NCBI RefSeq assembly: GCF_015904235.1
Contig: NZ_JADZLT010000040.1
Location: forward strand, 310,001 to 374,000
Source: Methylobrevis albus
GTDB lineage: Bacteria > Pseudomonadota > Alphaproteobacteria > Rhizobiales > Pleomorphomonadaceae
Length of the DNA: 64,000 nucleotides
Direction of reading: 5' to 3'
Below are positions 1 through 8,406 of the stretch, piece after piece. The first letter of the stretch is position 1. Each line of letters opens with the position of its first letter. Below the pieces are notes generated by a model. It worked only from the letters and a program-made list of their open reading frames with translations. It made no database searches and had not been told where the DNA came from. The translations under genes were made by a program, and so were the position numbers.

Positions 1-315
1 CTGCGCCAGAAACCCGATCGTCTGGATGAGGCGAGGCAGAGTGCCGCCCAGGCGCTGGAGATTGCCTACGGCTGGCTGGAACAGCGGCTCGGCGGGCGCG
101 CATGGGCCGCGGGCGACCAGTTCTCGCTGGCCGACTGCGCGGCGGCGCCGTCGCTGTTCTATGCCGACTGGGTGCACCTGATCGACGATGCCACCTATCC
201 GCGCCTGCGGGCCTATCGCACGCGGCTGCTTGCGCGGCCATCGTTCGCGCGGGCGGTGGAGGAAGGGCGGAAGTACCGGTCCTATTTCCCGCTCGGTGCG
301 CCTGACCGGGACTGA
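1..315 (+). CDS. Glutathione S-transferase, C-terminal part (truncated by window edge)
   Basis: The first 104 codons visible read through to a TGA at 313-315 and form the all-helical C-terminal domain of a GST-like protein. The run FSLADCAAAPSLFY, around visible residues 41-54, is the typical N-capping/hydrophobic staple region (S-x-A-D) of that domain. It is followed by the usual YPRLRAYRTRLLARPSF helix. The N-terminal thioredoxin-like domain lies outside the window, so substrate class cannot be judged. The stop is followed by the convergent minus-strand hydrolase gene. Confidence 0.8.
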   Translation: MRQKPDRLDEARQSAAQALEIAYGWLEQRLGGRAWAAGDQFSLADCAAAPSLFYADWVHLIDDATYPRLRAYRTRLLARPSFARAVEEGRKYRSYFPLGAPDRD

Positions 316-403
316 GGCGGGAGCCGCCGGCCCGCTTCCGCGAGCGCGAAGCTGGACGTTCCTCCGGTCCTGACGGCGGGGCGTCGTCGCGGCTAGAGGC
401 GGA

Positions 404-1030
404 TCAGCCCAGAACACTCGCCGCGCCTGCGGCGGACAGCCGCCGCTCGGCGCCGCTCGCCGACGTTGGCGTGCGCAGCGCATTCGCCAACTGCCGGGCT
501 TCGGGAAACACCCCGTGCCCGCTGGCGACGTTGACATGGCCGGCCTCGCCGAGGTCGACCAGGCGGGCGCCCCAGGCCGACGCGAAGCGGCGCGCGCGCG
601 AGAAATCCATGAACGGGTCGTTGCGACTGGCGACGAGGGTTGCCGGGAACGGCAGCGGCAGGCGCGGCACGGGGGCGAAGCTCGCGAACTGCGGATAGTC
701 GCCGAGCACGGCCTCGACGTCGGCCGGCGCGACGAGCAGCGCGCCGGCGATCGCCGCCTGCGGCCGCAGCCGGGCGTAGTGCGCGATCAGGATGCAGCCG
801 AGGCTGTGGGCGACGAGGACCGCACCCGGGTTTGCCGCGATGGCCGCGTCGAGCGCGGCGAGCCAGGCGGTGCGGGCCGGACGGTCGAAGTCGGCCTGCT
901 CGACCAGCAGCGCGTCCGGATCCTCGTCGGCCCAGATCCGCTGCCAGTGCCCGTCCCCCGAGCCGAGGTAGCCCGGGACGATCAGCGTGGCGACGGGCGG
1001 GGCGAAGCCGGAGTGGGGAAGCGTGTTCAT
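404..1030 (-). CDS. RBBP9/YdeN-type alpha/beta hydrolase
   Basis: This 208-residue cytosolic serine hydrolase belongs to the RBBP9/YdeN family. It begins MNTLPHSG and shows the family opening VPGYLGSGDGHWQ. The nucleophile motif is AHSLGC, the acid segment is SRNDPFM, and the catalytic His lies in GEAGHVNVASGHG near the C terminus. The start was chosen because the upstream in-frame extension is Arg-rich and unlike the family. A paralogue of the same family lies at 40009-40569. The substrate is unknown. Confidence 0.85.
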   Translation of the reverse strand: MNTLPHSGFAPPVATLIVPGYLGSGDGHWQRIWADEDPDALLVEQADFDRPARTAWLAALDAAIAANPGAVLVAHSLGCILIAHYARLRPQAAIAGALLVAPADVEAVLGDYPQFASFAPVPRLPLPFPATLVASRNDPFMDFSRARRFASAWGARLVDLGEAGHVNVASGHGVFPEARQLANALRTPTSASGAERRLSAAGAASVLG

Positions 1031-1155
1031 TCCCTGATCATGGCGCGTTTGGCGCCAGCGACGAAGGCACGGTGTCCCAAAGTTTGCCGCGGCGCGCGGA
1101 GATCGTTCCAGAGATCGTCGTCGCCGGCGAATGCCGCTGGCCGCCCGAAACGCAA

Positions 1156-1184
1156 GGCGGCGGCCGGGAAGCCCGGCCGCCGCC
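1156..1184 (-). terminator. GC-rich hairpin after the phytase-like gene
   Basis: A perfect 13-bp inverted repeat (1156-1168 with 1172-1184, 3-nt loop) starts 29 bases past the stop of the minus-strand gene. On the minus strand it is followed by a short T-containing tract, so it is probably a transcription terminator. Confidence 0.6.
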
Positions 1185-1212
1185 ATCTCACATCGCGATC
1201 AGGTCGATCGGA

Positions 1213-3411
1213 TCAGTTGGTCGCCTGCAGCTTGCCGATGCCGACGAACAGCGTCTCGCCGTTGGAGCCGTCGATGCCGTCGTTGTCGGTGACGAAGAAG
1301 GCGTCGCCGGCGGCGTCGACGGTGAAGCCCTCGACCTTGTCGAGGATGTAGCCGTTGTGGGCGGCGAGGTCCGGCATCAGGTCGCGCTCCAGCGTCTTGG
1401 CGACGACCGGGAGTTCACCGCCGAGGGCGGCCGGCGTGACGGCCGAGAGGTCGACGCGATAGAGCTTCTTCAGCTCGGCGGCGTCGCCGATCTGGTTGTC
1501 GCGCTCGATGATGATCACCTGGCCGTTGCCGATCGAGGTGATCTCGGAGAGGCCGACCCAGCCCTTGCCGGCGGCGTCGAGCGGGTAGTGCACGGCGCCC
1601 CAGCTCTTCGTCGCCGGGGTGTAGGCGAGCAGCTTCACCATGCCCTTCGGGTCGTCCTTCCACTCGCGCTGCACGGCGAGCCAGACGGTGGCGGCGTCGC
1701 CTTCACCGACGACGGTGACGCCCTCGTAGCCGAAGCGCTCCTGGTGCTCGGCGAGCTCGGCGGGGAGGGCGATCTCCTCGACGACCGCGCCGGCCGCATC
1801 GACGCGCAGCAGCGCGTGCGGGACTTCCTTCTTGGCGTCGCCTTCCGAGGCGAGCCAGAAGCCGCCCTGGCCGTCGGCCGCGATGCCCTCGAGGTCGAGC
1901 TTCTCGGCCGCGGCGCCGTCACGGGTGACGAGCGTCTCGGCGACGATCAGCGCCGGCTTCTGCGTCGCGTCGATGGTGAGGATGCGCGGGGCGGCCGAGT
2001 AGAAGCTGTCGGTGACGGCATAGAGCTTGCCGGCCTCGGCCGGGTCGGCGGCGAGGCCCGACAGGGCGCCCCAGGCGATCGGCGGCGTGCCGGCGACGTT
2101 GGCCGAGCGGATGGTCGGGTAGGCGGCCGCGCCCTCGGCGCGGGCGAACAGGGTGACGTGGGTGCGCACGCCGCCGTCCTCGACGAGATCGGTCTCGTTG
2201 GCGACGACGAGGAGGTCGCGCGCGGGCAGCGCCAGCAGGCCCTCGGGGCCGATGCCGGCGGGCAGCATCTGCAGCAGTTCCGGCTCGGCGCCGGTGTCGC
2301 GGTAGACGCCGACCAGCGAGCCGCGCTCGGAGGCGACGAAGATCAGGCGGTCGTCGCCGAAGGTGCCGACCTCGGCGCCCTCGGGCTCGACGCCCTTCTT
2401 GTTGCGCTTGTCCGGGTAGTGGCCGAGCGAGACGATCTCGTGCTCGAAGCTCGCGCCCGACTCGTAAGACACCGTGCCGTCGGCGTTGAAGATGGTGAAG
2501 CCGCGCGAGCCGCCCTTCCAGTCGCCTTCGTTGGCGGTGACGAAGCGGGTGTCGTCGACCCAGATCACGCTGTCGGGCTCGCGGCGGACGCCCTCCATCG
2601 CACCCGAGAGATCGATCTTGCCGTCCTTCTCGACGTCGATGCCGGCGAGATCGACGGTGCCGGCGCTGAAGTGCGTCTCGACCGTGCCGGTGGCGCCGTC
2701 GACGATGACGATGTGGTTGTTCTCCTGCAGCGTGACGACGATCTTGCCCTGGCTGTTGACCGAGACGAACTCGGGCTCGGGGTCTTCCGGGGCGATCTCG
2801 GCGAGGCCGGTGAGCTCGACCTTCTTCAGGGCGGCGCAGTCGGCGACGCCGTTCGCGACCGGCACGATGACGAGGAAGCCGGCGGGCATCTGCGGGATCG
2901 CGGCGTCGTTCACCTCCTCGTCGCGCTCGTTCTCGATCGCGACCGCGAGGAAGTCCTTCGCCGGGCTGAAGGCGACGGCGTCGGGCTGGCCGCCGAGGTC
3001 GCAGGTCGCGGTGACGGTGCGGCCGGCGAGATCGACGGTGGCGAGGTGGCCGGAGGGGGCCGTGAAGCTTTCCGAGGTGACGACGCCGACGAAAGCGTTG
3101 CCGCCGGCGACCTTGACCGAGGTCGGCTCACCGCCGAGGGCGAGGAAGCCGGCCGGCTTCGGCGCGGCCGGGTCGGTGATGTCGACGAAGCCGACGCCTG
3201 CCTGCGGGCTGTCGGTGTAGACGAGCAGGTTGCCGTCCTCGGAGGCCGCGATGATCTCGGCGACCGTCTCGGTGCCCTGCTTGTCGGCGGGAAGGTTCTG
3301 GTAGACCGGGAAGGAGGCGATGCGGTTGAAAACCGGCTCGGCATTGGCCGAGAGCGCGGTGCCGGCGAGCAGCGCGGCGGCGAGCGAAAGACGGGCGAAA
3401 GGCGCGGACAT
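1213..3411 (-). CDS. Secreted phytase-like esterase (beta-propeller, PF13449 type)
   Basis: The 732-residue protein has a clear signal peptide (MSAPFARLSLAAALLAGTAL, cleavage after SANA). An N-terminal beta-propeller-like region with repeated 'VxFVDIxDP' type blades is followed by an esterase-like-phytase domain. That domain contains LDLEGIAADGQGGFWLASEG and DKVEGFTVDAAGDAFFVTDN. It is likely periplasmic or exported and may cleave phosphate or ester bonds, but the substrate is not shown by the sequence. The start at 3411 is preceded by a GGGGGAT ribosome-binding site. The gene lies alone, with a hairpin terminator downstream. Confidence 0.75.
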   Translation of the reverse strand: MSAPFARLSLAAALLAGTALSANAEPVFNRIASFPVYQNLPADKQGTETVAEIIAASEDGNLLVYTDSPQAGVGFVDITDPAAPKPAGFLALGGEPTSVKVAGGNAFVGVVTSESFTAPSGHLATVDLAGRTVTATCDLGGQPDAVAFSPAKDFLAVAIENERDEEVNDAAIPQMPAGFLVIVPVANGVADCAALKKVELTGLAEIAPEDPEPEFVSVNSQGKIVVTLQENNHIVIVDGATGTVETHFSAGTVDLAGIDVEKDGKIDLSGAMEGVRREPDSVIWVDDTRFVTANEGDWKGGSRGFTIFNADGTVSYESGASFEHEIVSLGHYPDKRNKKGVEPEGAEVGTFGDDRLIFVASERGSLVGVYRDTGAEPELLQMLPAGIGPEGLLALPARDLLVVANETDLVEDGGVRTHVTLFARAEGAAAYPTIRSANVAGTPPIAWGALSGLAADPAEAGKLYAVTDSFYSAAPRILTIDATQKPALIVAETLVTRDGAAAEKLDLEGIAADGQGGFWLASEGDAKKEVPHALLRVDAAGAVVEEIALPAELAEHQERFGYEGVTVVGEGDAATVWLAVQREWKDDPKGMVKLLAYTPATKSWGAVHYPLDAAGKGWVGLSEITSIGNGQVIIIERDNQIGDAAELKKLYRVDLSAVTPAALGGELPVVAKTLERDLMPDLAAHNGYILDKVEGFTVDAAGDAFFVTDNDGIDGSNGETLFVGIGKLQATN

Positions 3412-3516
3412 GGTGAGATCCCCCAGTTCCATGGCAAGCGGAATGGGGCTTCCTAGCGCCCGGCCGATGACGGGACGATGACAGCCGGCGGGGAGTTGAA
3501 GTGAGGACCTAGGGCG

Positions 3517-4284
3517 TCAGCCGAAGGAGCGGATCAGGCTGCCGGCGAGCAGTTGCCAGCCGTCGACCAGCACGAAGAAGATCAGCTTGAACGGCAGCGA
3601 GACGACGACGGGAGGCAGCATCATCATGCCCATCGCCATCAGGATCGACGACACCACCATGTCGATGATCACGAAGGGCAGATAGATCAGAAAGCCGATC
3701 TCGAAGGCGCGGCGCAGCTCCGAGATCATGAACGCCGGGACGAGGATGCGCAGGCTGACCTCCTCCGGCGTCGCCGGCGGCGGCGTGTCGGAGAGCTCGA
3801 CGAAGAGGGCGAGATCGACCTCGCGGACATGGTCGAGCATGAAGGTGCGGAACGGCGCCGCGGTGCGCTCGAAGCCCTCGGCGAGTTCGACCTCGCCCGC
3901 AATCACCGGCTGGACGCCCTGCTCATAGGCCTGCTCGAAGGTCGGCATCATGACGAAGGCGGTGAGGAACAGCGCGAGGCTGATCATCACCGAATTCGGC
4001 GGCGCGCTCTGCAGGCCGATCGCCGTGCGCAGCAGCGACAGCACCACGACGATGCGGGTGAACGCCGTCACCATGACGAGGATCGACGGCGCGAGGCTCA
4101 GGACCGTGAGCAGGCCGATGAGCTGGACGGCGCGCTCGGTGAGGGTGGTGCCCTCGCCGAGCTCGATCGAGATGTCCTGCGCCCCGGCGCCCGCGGTGAG
4201 CAGCAGCAGGGCGGCCGCGGCAACCGCTCCGGCCGCCGCGGCGTGACGCACGCCCGAACATGGTCGGAGCGCGCGTGGCGCCAT
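3517..4284 (-). CDS. fliP: Flagellar export gate protein FliP
   Basis: FliP is a core membrane subunit of the flagellar type III export gate (with FliQ, FliR and FlhB). The 255-residue protein has a signal-like N-terminal hydrophobic segment, then the conserved blocks SILVMVTAFTRIVVVLSLLRTAIGLQ, PPNSVMISLALFLTAFVMMP and LVPAFMISELRRAFEIGFLIYLPF. It ends with MGMMMLPPVVVSLPFKLIFFVLVDGW. The ATG at 4284 shares one base with the fliO stop (TGATG); a GTG one codon upstream is an alternative. It is co-transcribed with fliO and lies opposite the rest of the flagellar genes. Confidence 0.95.
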   Translation of the reverse strand: MAPRALRPCSGVRHAAAAGAVAAAALLLLTAGAGAQDISIELGEGTTLTERAVQLIGLLTVLSLAPSILVMVTAFTRIVVVLSLLRTAIGLQSAPPNSVMISLALFLTAFVMMPTFEQAYEQGVQPVIAGEVELAEGFERTAAPFRTFMLDHVREVDLALFVELSDTPPPATPEEVSLRILVPAFMISELRRAFEIGFLIYLPFVIIDMVVSSILMAMGMMMLPPVVVSLPFKLIFFVLVDGWQLLAGSLIRSFG

Positions 4285-6299
4285 CACGGCTTGGACTTGT
4301 CGCCGCCGGTCAGCTCGTCGAGCAGCCGGCTCATCTCGTCCTCGAGCGCGTCGAAGCCACTGTCGCTGCGTGCCGGCGCGGCGGGCGCTTCTGTCGGCTC
4401 GGCGGCCGGCGCAGCCGCCGCGGCGGCGACGGGTGCCTTGGCCGCCGGGGCGGCGGCCGGCGCGGCCGTCGGGGCGCTCGGGGCCGGGACGGCGGCGTCC
4501 TCTTCCGTCACCGGCTCGATCGGGCGCAGCAGGCGATTGCGCACCGGGCCGGCCGATCCGGCGGCGTCGGCGGGCGCCGCTTCGGCGGAAGCACGCGGCG
4601 CTTCGGGCCGGGGCGGACGGGCGGGTGCCGCGGCGCGGGGCTCGGCCGGCTCCGGCCGACGGGGCTTCGCCGGCGCCGGCTCGGCTGCAGCGGGCTCCTC
4701 AGGCAACGGGGCGCGGAAGAAACGCTCCAGTTCCTCGAGCAGCGGATCGGTGGCGGGCACCGGGGCCTCGGCGGGCGCGGCGCGCTCGGCGGGTGCCGGA
4801 TCTTTCGGCGGGCGCGGCGGCTTTGCGACCGCGGCGGGCCGGCGCTCGGGCTCGGCGGGAGCCGGCTCGGGCTCGGGCTGGGATTCTGGCGGAATCGCCG
4901 GCTCGTCAGCTTCGGGCGGCGGCGGCATCGGCACGGGATCGATCGCGGCGATCGGGCGGCGCGGCACCGGGCGTACCGGCGCCGGCTCGGCGTCGGCGGC
5001 CGGGTCGAGGCGCAGCGGCTCGAGCACCGGTTCGGCGGGCGGCGCGGTCTCGGCGGGTGCCGCGACCGGGCCTTCGACGGTGGTCGCCTGGGCGGCGGGG
5101 CCGCGGCTCGGCCGCATCCAGCCCTGACCGTCGCGCGGCGGCGCCTCGCGGGCGGCGGGTTCGCGGACAGGCGCCTCACGCACCGGAACCTCGCGGACCG
5201 GCACGTCGCGCGGCGGGGGTTCGCGGCGAATCGGCAGCGGCTCGGCCGCGAGGTCGATGCGCAGCGCCTCGTCGAGGCGGAGGGCGAGATCGTCGAGCGG
5301 CTCGGCGGCCGGCACCGGTTCGACCGGGATCGGCCCGGTCGCGACCGGCTCGGCCGACTGCGGCGGCTTCACCGCGATCGGCGGCACATAGGGACCGTCC
5401 TCATCGGCTGCCGGCTCGGCGGGCGCGACCGCGGCCGGCGGCACCACGATCTCGGGCGCGGGCGCCGCACGGCGGGCCGGCTCGGCGACGCGGGGCTCGG
5501 ACTGGCGCGGTTCGGCCGAGCGCGGCTCCGACGGGCGCAGCCCTGCGGGGCGCGGCTCGGACGGACGGGCATCGGCCAGGGCGACGGGGGCCAGGGCGAC
5601 GGGGGCCGGGGCAACCGGAGCGGCGGGCTGGCGCGGCTCGGGCGCGGCGACGGCCGGCGGTTCGACGCGGACGTCGACACGCGGCTCGGTCGCCGGTTCC
5701 GCCGCCGGGCGGCGGCCGGCGCGCAGGCTGGAGCCGATCCCGGAGGCATAGCCTGCGCCGGCCGCCGCGGCGGCGGCAAGGCGCGAACCGGGGCGCTGCG
5801 GCTCCGGGGCGGGGTCGCCGAGTTCGGCGGGGGCGGACCCCGGGGGCGACGGCGCCAGCGGCGCGGTGGCGCCCTGCGCCGGCTGGCCCGGGGCGGTCGG
5901 GGCGGGGCGCAGCGGGCGCGGCTCGAGCCGGCCCTGCGGCGGGGCGGTGCGATCCGCGGGGGCCGGCTGCGGCTGCGGGGCGGCGCCCTGCGGCGGCATC
6001 GGCCGCGGCATCGCGATCTGCCGGCCGATGCCGGGCTCGACGACGATGTCGTTCGGACCGCCGATCAGCAACAGATGCTCGATGCCGTCGCGGCGCACGA
6101 GCACCAGCCGGCGCCGCGCGTCGACCGGGGTCGCCTCGAGCACGGTGACGCGCTTCTGCCGGCCGCGATTGCCGACGTGCACCGAGCCGCCGGCGAAGCG
6201 CCGGAGCAGCCAGGAGCCGAGCGCGATCAGGATCGAAACGACCACGAGCGCGGTGATGAATTGTACGGCTGTCGTGCCGTCTGAACCGAACAGATCCAC
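4284..6299 (-). CDS. fliO: FliO-like flagellar protein with very long Pro/Ala-rich tail
   Basis: Residues 1-95 match FliO: a transmembrane helix (about 12-33, VQFITALVVVSILIALGSWL) followed by a small domain with RVTVLEATPVDARRRLVLVRRDGIEHLLLIGG. About 570 residues follow that are dominated by Pro, Ala, Arg and Glu. They include degenerate RP-S-EPR and VREVPV-type short repeats, and only a brief structured-looking C terminus (about 655-671, LEDEMSRLLDELTGG). Most FliO proteins are far shorter. The start is a GTG with AGGA seven bases upstream. FliO assists FliP assembly in the membrane; the tail is cytosolic by inference and of unknown function. Confidence 0.85.
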   Translation of the reverse strand: MDLFGSDGTTAVQFITALVVVSILIALGSWLLRRFAGGSVHVGNRGRQKRVTVLEATPVDARRRLVLVRRDGIEHLLLIGGPNDIVVEPGIGRQIAMPRPMPPQGAAPQPQPAPADRTAPPQGRLEPRPLRPAPTAPGQPAQGATAPLAPSPPGSAPAELGDPAPEPQRPGSRLAAAAAAGAGYASGIGSSLRAGRRPAAEPATEPRVDVRVEPPAVAAPEPRQPAAPVAPAPVALAPVALADARPSEPRPAGLRPSEPRSAEPRQSEPRVAEPARRAAPAPEIVVPPAAVAPAEPAADEDGPYVPPIAVKPPQSAEPVATGPIPVEPVPAAEPLDDLALRLDEALRIDLAAEPLPIRREPPPRDVPVREVPVREAPVREPAAREAPPRDGQGWMRPSRGPAAQATTVEGPVAAPAETAPPAEPVLEPLRLDPAADAEPAPVRPVPRRPIAAIDPVPMPPPPEADEPAIPPESQPEPEPAPAEPERRPAAVAKPPRPPKDPAPAERAAPAEAPVPATDPLLEELERFFRAPLPEEPAAAEPAPAKPRRPEPAEPRAAAPARPPRPEAPRASAEAAPADAAGSAGPVRNRLLRPIEPVTEEDAAVPAPSAPTAAPAAAPAAKAPVAAAAAAPAAEPTEAPAAPARSDSGFDALEDEMSRLLDELTGGDKSKP

Positions 6300-6449
6300 G
6301 AGTCGATCCTGTACCTGGCCTAAACATAAGCCCGAGATCCGGGCCGGTTGATCAGCCTATACGCTGCGGGCCGAGGCAGCGCACGCCCCGAACCGCCCGA
6401 AAAACGCAACCCGACGAATCTTCCGCCGGACACGAGCCTAGTCGATCCC

Positions 6450-6462
6450 GGCAAATTTTGCC
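6450..6462. promoter_or_regulatory. Dyad GGCAA-N3-TTGCC, copy 1
   Basis: This is a perfect 5+5 inverted repeat with a 3-base spacer (GGCAAATTTTGCC). The same half-sites recur at 6591-6603 in the same intergenic region, so it may be an operator for an unknown flagellar regulator. Confidence 0.4.
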
Positions 6463-6565
6463 GCTTCGATCTTGGCGCCGAAAAGGCGCAAGGGCCGCAC
6501 AAGCCGCTGCGCTCCCACGGCTTTGCCCGGAAACCCGCCGTTGGGCAAGAGGTGCCGTCCCGGCA

Positions 6566-6580
6566 TTAACCAAGCATTAA
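6566..6580 (+). promoter_or_regulatory. CtrA-type binding site TTAA-N7-TTAA
   Basis: The sequence TTAACCAAGCATTAA followed by CC matches the full alphaproteobacterial CtrA consensus TTAA-N7-TTAA. It lies 163 bases upstream of the flgB start. CtrA is activated through the CckA phosphorelay, and cckA lies at the end of this gene cluster, which makes direct CtrA control of the flgB operon plausible. Confidence 0.65.
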
Positions 6581-6590
6581 CCATGCAGTC

Positions 6591-6603
6591 GGCAAGAATT
6601 GCC
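6591..6603. promoter_or_regulatory. Dyad GGCAA-N3-TTGCC, copy 2
   Basis: This is the second perfect copy of the dyad (GGCAAGAATTGCC), 141 bp from copy 1 and 10 bp past the CtrA-type box. The spacer differs while the half-sites are identical, as expected of a protein-binding site. Confidence 0.4.
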
Positions 6604-6742
6604 CATCGCAGGGAGGCGAAACCGGGGCAGGGCCCGGTCGTCTTCACGCGGCCCGGCCTTTCGAGTGGGCCAGCCGCGAGGCGCACGACCTCCGTCCGGG
6701 ATGACCACCGGACAAGCAACGAACCTGCCGGGAGCTTGATCC

Positions 6743-7159
6743 ATGGCGATGACCGACCTGCCGATCTTCCGCGCCATCCGCGAGAAGATGATGTTCCACG
6801 AGGCGCGCCAGCGCGTGCTGGCCGAGAACGTCGCCAATGCCGAGACCCCCGGCTACAAGGCGCACGAACTCGCGACGCCCGACTTCTTCCGCATGGCGGC
6901 CGCGGCCGGCGGCGGCGCGATCGCGCCGGTCGCGCCGCGCGTCACGGTCGCCGGCCACCTGCCGGGCCGGAGCATCTCGACCCAGTCCGCCTTCAAGCAG
7001 GAGCGCGTCGCGGGCTACGAGATCACGCCCGACGGCAACGGCGTCGTGCTGGAAGAGCAGATGATGAAGGTGACGGGCAACCAGCTCGACTACCAGATGG
7101 CCGCGTCGCTCTACCAGCGCAGCCTCGGCATCCTGAAGACCGCCGTCGGCCGGCGCTGA
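6743..7159 (+). CDS. flgB: Flagellar proximal rod protein FlgB
   Basis: The 138-residue protein has the rod-protein N-terminal signature ARQRVLAENVANAETPGYKAHEL and a C-terminal amphipathic helix (NQLDYQMAASLYQRSLGILKTAV). These pair as the D0 coiled coil of the rod. It forms the proximal rod with FlgC and FliE in the periplasm. GGGAG precedes the ATG; a second in-frame ATG two codons later is possible. It is the first gene of the plus-strand flagellar operon, with flgC about 50 bp downstream. Confidence 0.95.
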   Translation: MAMTDLPIFRAIREKMMFHEARQRVLAENVANAETPGYKAHELATPDFFRMAAAAGGGAIAPVAPRVTVAGHLPGRSISTQSAFKQERVAGYEITPDGNGVVLEEQMMKVTGNQLDYQMAASLYQRSLGILKTAVGRR

Positions 7160-7209
7160 CCGGCCGGCCGCCAATCCGCCCCCACCTTCTACCGTCCAGG
7201 AGACGCCGC

Positions 7210-7620
7210 ATGGATTTCCTTAAGTCGCTGATGATCTCCGCCGCCGGGCTCAAGGTGCAGTCGGGGCGCATGCGCGTCATCGCCGAGAACATCGCCAACG
7301 CCGATTCGGCCGCCCGCACCCCGAACGAGGACCCCTACCGCCGCAAGATCCCGACGGTGCGCTCCTCGTTCGACAAGGAACTCGGTGCCGAGATGGTGCG
7401 GCTCGGCAAGATCGAGCCGGACCGCTCCGAGTTCGGCGTCCGCTTCGAGCCGGGCCATCCGGCGGCCGACGACAAGGGCTACGTCCGCTACCCGAACGTC
7501 TCGACGCTGATCGAATCGGTCGACATGCGCGAGGCGCAGCGCACCTACGAGGCGAACCTCAACGTCGTCAGCAGCACGCGGCAGATGCTGCAGAAGACCC
7601 TCGACATCCTGCGCGGCTGA
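7210..7620 (+). CDS. flgC: Flagellar proximal rod protein FlgC
   Basis: The 136-residue protein begins MDFLKSLMISAAGLKVQSGR and carries the axial-protein motif RMRVIAENIANADS. The FlgC-type C terminus is YPNVSTLIESVDMREAQRTYEANLNVV. An AGGAG ribosome site lies just upstream (7199-7203). It is exported through the flagellar apparatus and forms the proximal rod. Spacing to flgB and fliE is 50 and 37 bp, consistent with one operon. Confidence 0.95.
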   Translation: MDFLKSLMISAAGLKVQSGRMRVIAENIANADSAARTPNEDPYRRKIPTVRSSFDKELGAEMVRLGKIEPDRSEFGVRFEPGHPAADDKGYVRYPNVSTLIESVDMREAQRTYEANLNVVSSTRQMLQKTLDILRG

Positions 7621-7657
7621 GTAGCCGCCGTCCTCCGTTTCAAGATGGATCCAACTC

Positions 7658-7978
7658 ATGGCCCTCACCACGCCGCTCGGAGCCGCCAACGCCTACCTGC
7701 AGACCTCGAAGCTGGCGAATCGCGGGCCGGAGGAGCAGAATTTTGCGGCCGGCTCGGGAATCGGCGGCTTCGCCGACATGCTGCGCGACCAGGTCGCCGG
7801 CGTCGTCGAGACGGGCAACACGGCCGAAGCCAAGCAATCGGCGCTGATCGCCGGCAAGGCCGACGTCGTCGACGTGGTGACGGCGGTGGCCGAAACCGAG
7901 GTGGCGCTCGAGACCATGGTCTCGGTGCGCGACCGGGTGATTTCGGCCTACGAGGAAATCATGCGGATGCCGATCTGA
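7658..7978 (+). CDS. fliE: Flagellar hook-basal body protein FliE
   Basis: The 106-residue protein is of usual FliE length. Its C-terminal half contains the family pattern ADVVDVVTAVAETEVALETMVSVRDRVISAYEEIMRMPI. FliE joins the MS ring and export gate to the rod. It lies in canonical position between flgC and fliQ. The N-terminal third is poorly conserved, as usual for the family. Confidence 0.92.
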   Translation: MALTTPLGAANAYLQTSKLANRGPEEQNFAAGSGIGGFADMLRDQVAGVVETGNTAEAKQSALIAGKADVVDVVTAVAETEVALETMVSVRDRVISAYEEIMRMPI

Positions 7979-8051
7979 TGCCGTGCATCAGGCGGCGGAC
8001 GATGGCGGGCGCCGCCCTTTCTGGGTGCCGGGCAGGGGACGGGGTGAGGAC

Positions 8052-8315
8052 ATGAACGGCGCCGACGTACTCGACCTCGCGCGGGACGCGATCTGGGTGA
8101 CGGTGGTGATTTCCGCGCCGGTGATGCTGGTCGGCCTGCTCGTCGGCGTCGCCATCGCGCTGGTGCAGGCGCTGACGCAGATCCAGGAGATGACGCTGGT
8201 CTTCGTGCCGAAGATCATCGCCATCTTCCTCGTGCTGCTGCTGGCGCTGCCCTTCATGAGCGACGCGCTGGCGGGCTTCATGGTGCGCGTCTCCGAGCGG
8301 ATCATCGCCGGTTGA
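8052..8315 (+). CDS. fliQ: Flagellar export gate protein FliQ
   Basis: The 87-residue protein has two transmembrane helices separated by the conserved segment ALTQIQEMTLVFVPKIIAI, diagnostic of FliQ/SctS. The start at 8052 is preceded by GTGAGGA; an upstream in-frame extension is not FliQ-like. It belongs to the FliP5-FliQ4-FliR1 export gate in the inner membrane. A 91-bp gap separates it from fliR. Confidence 0.93.
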   Translation: MNGADVLDLARDAIWVTVVISAPVMLVGLLVGVAIALVQALTQIQEMTLVFVPKIIAIFLVLLLALPFMSDALAGFMVRVSERIIAG

Positions 8316-8406
8316 GGGGCCGGCTGACGGCAAGCGAACGACGGCGCCGGGCCGCAACCCGGCAGGGGGCGAGGCCGCGGCAGCGGCGGCGGAGCGCACA
8401 GGCGGC

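Larger units (their letters stand above)
6300..6742. other. Divergent intergenic region fliO / flgB
   Basis: This 443-bp non-coding stretch lies between the two divergent flagellar operons. It holds a CtrA-type box (6566-6580) and two copies of the dyad GGCAA-N3-TTGCC (6450-6462 and 6591-6603). No convincing gene was seen on either strand. Confidence 0.7.

Noticed and set aside
640-3456. Very long plus-strand open frame opposite the phytase-like gene
   Set aside because: It is an Arg/Ala/Gly-rich antisense shadow. The minus-strand gene has a signal peptide, ribosome site and family motifs.
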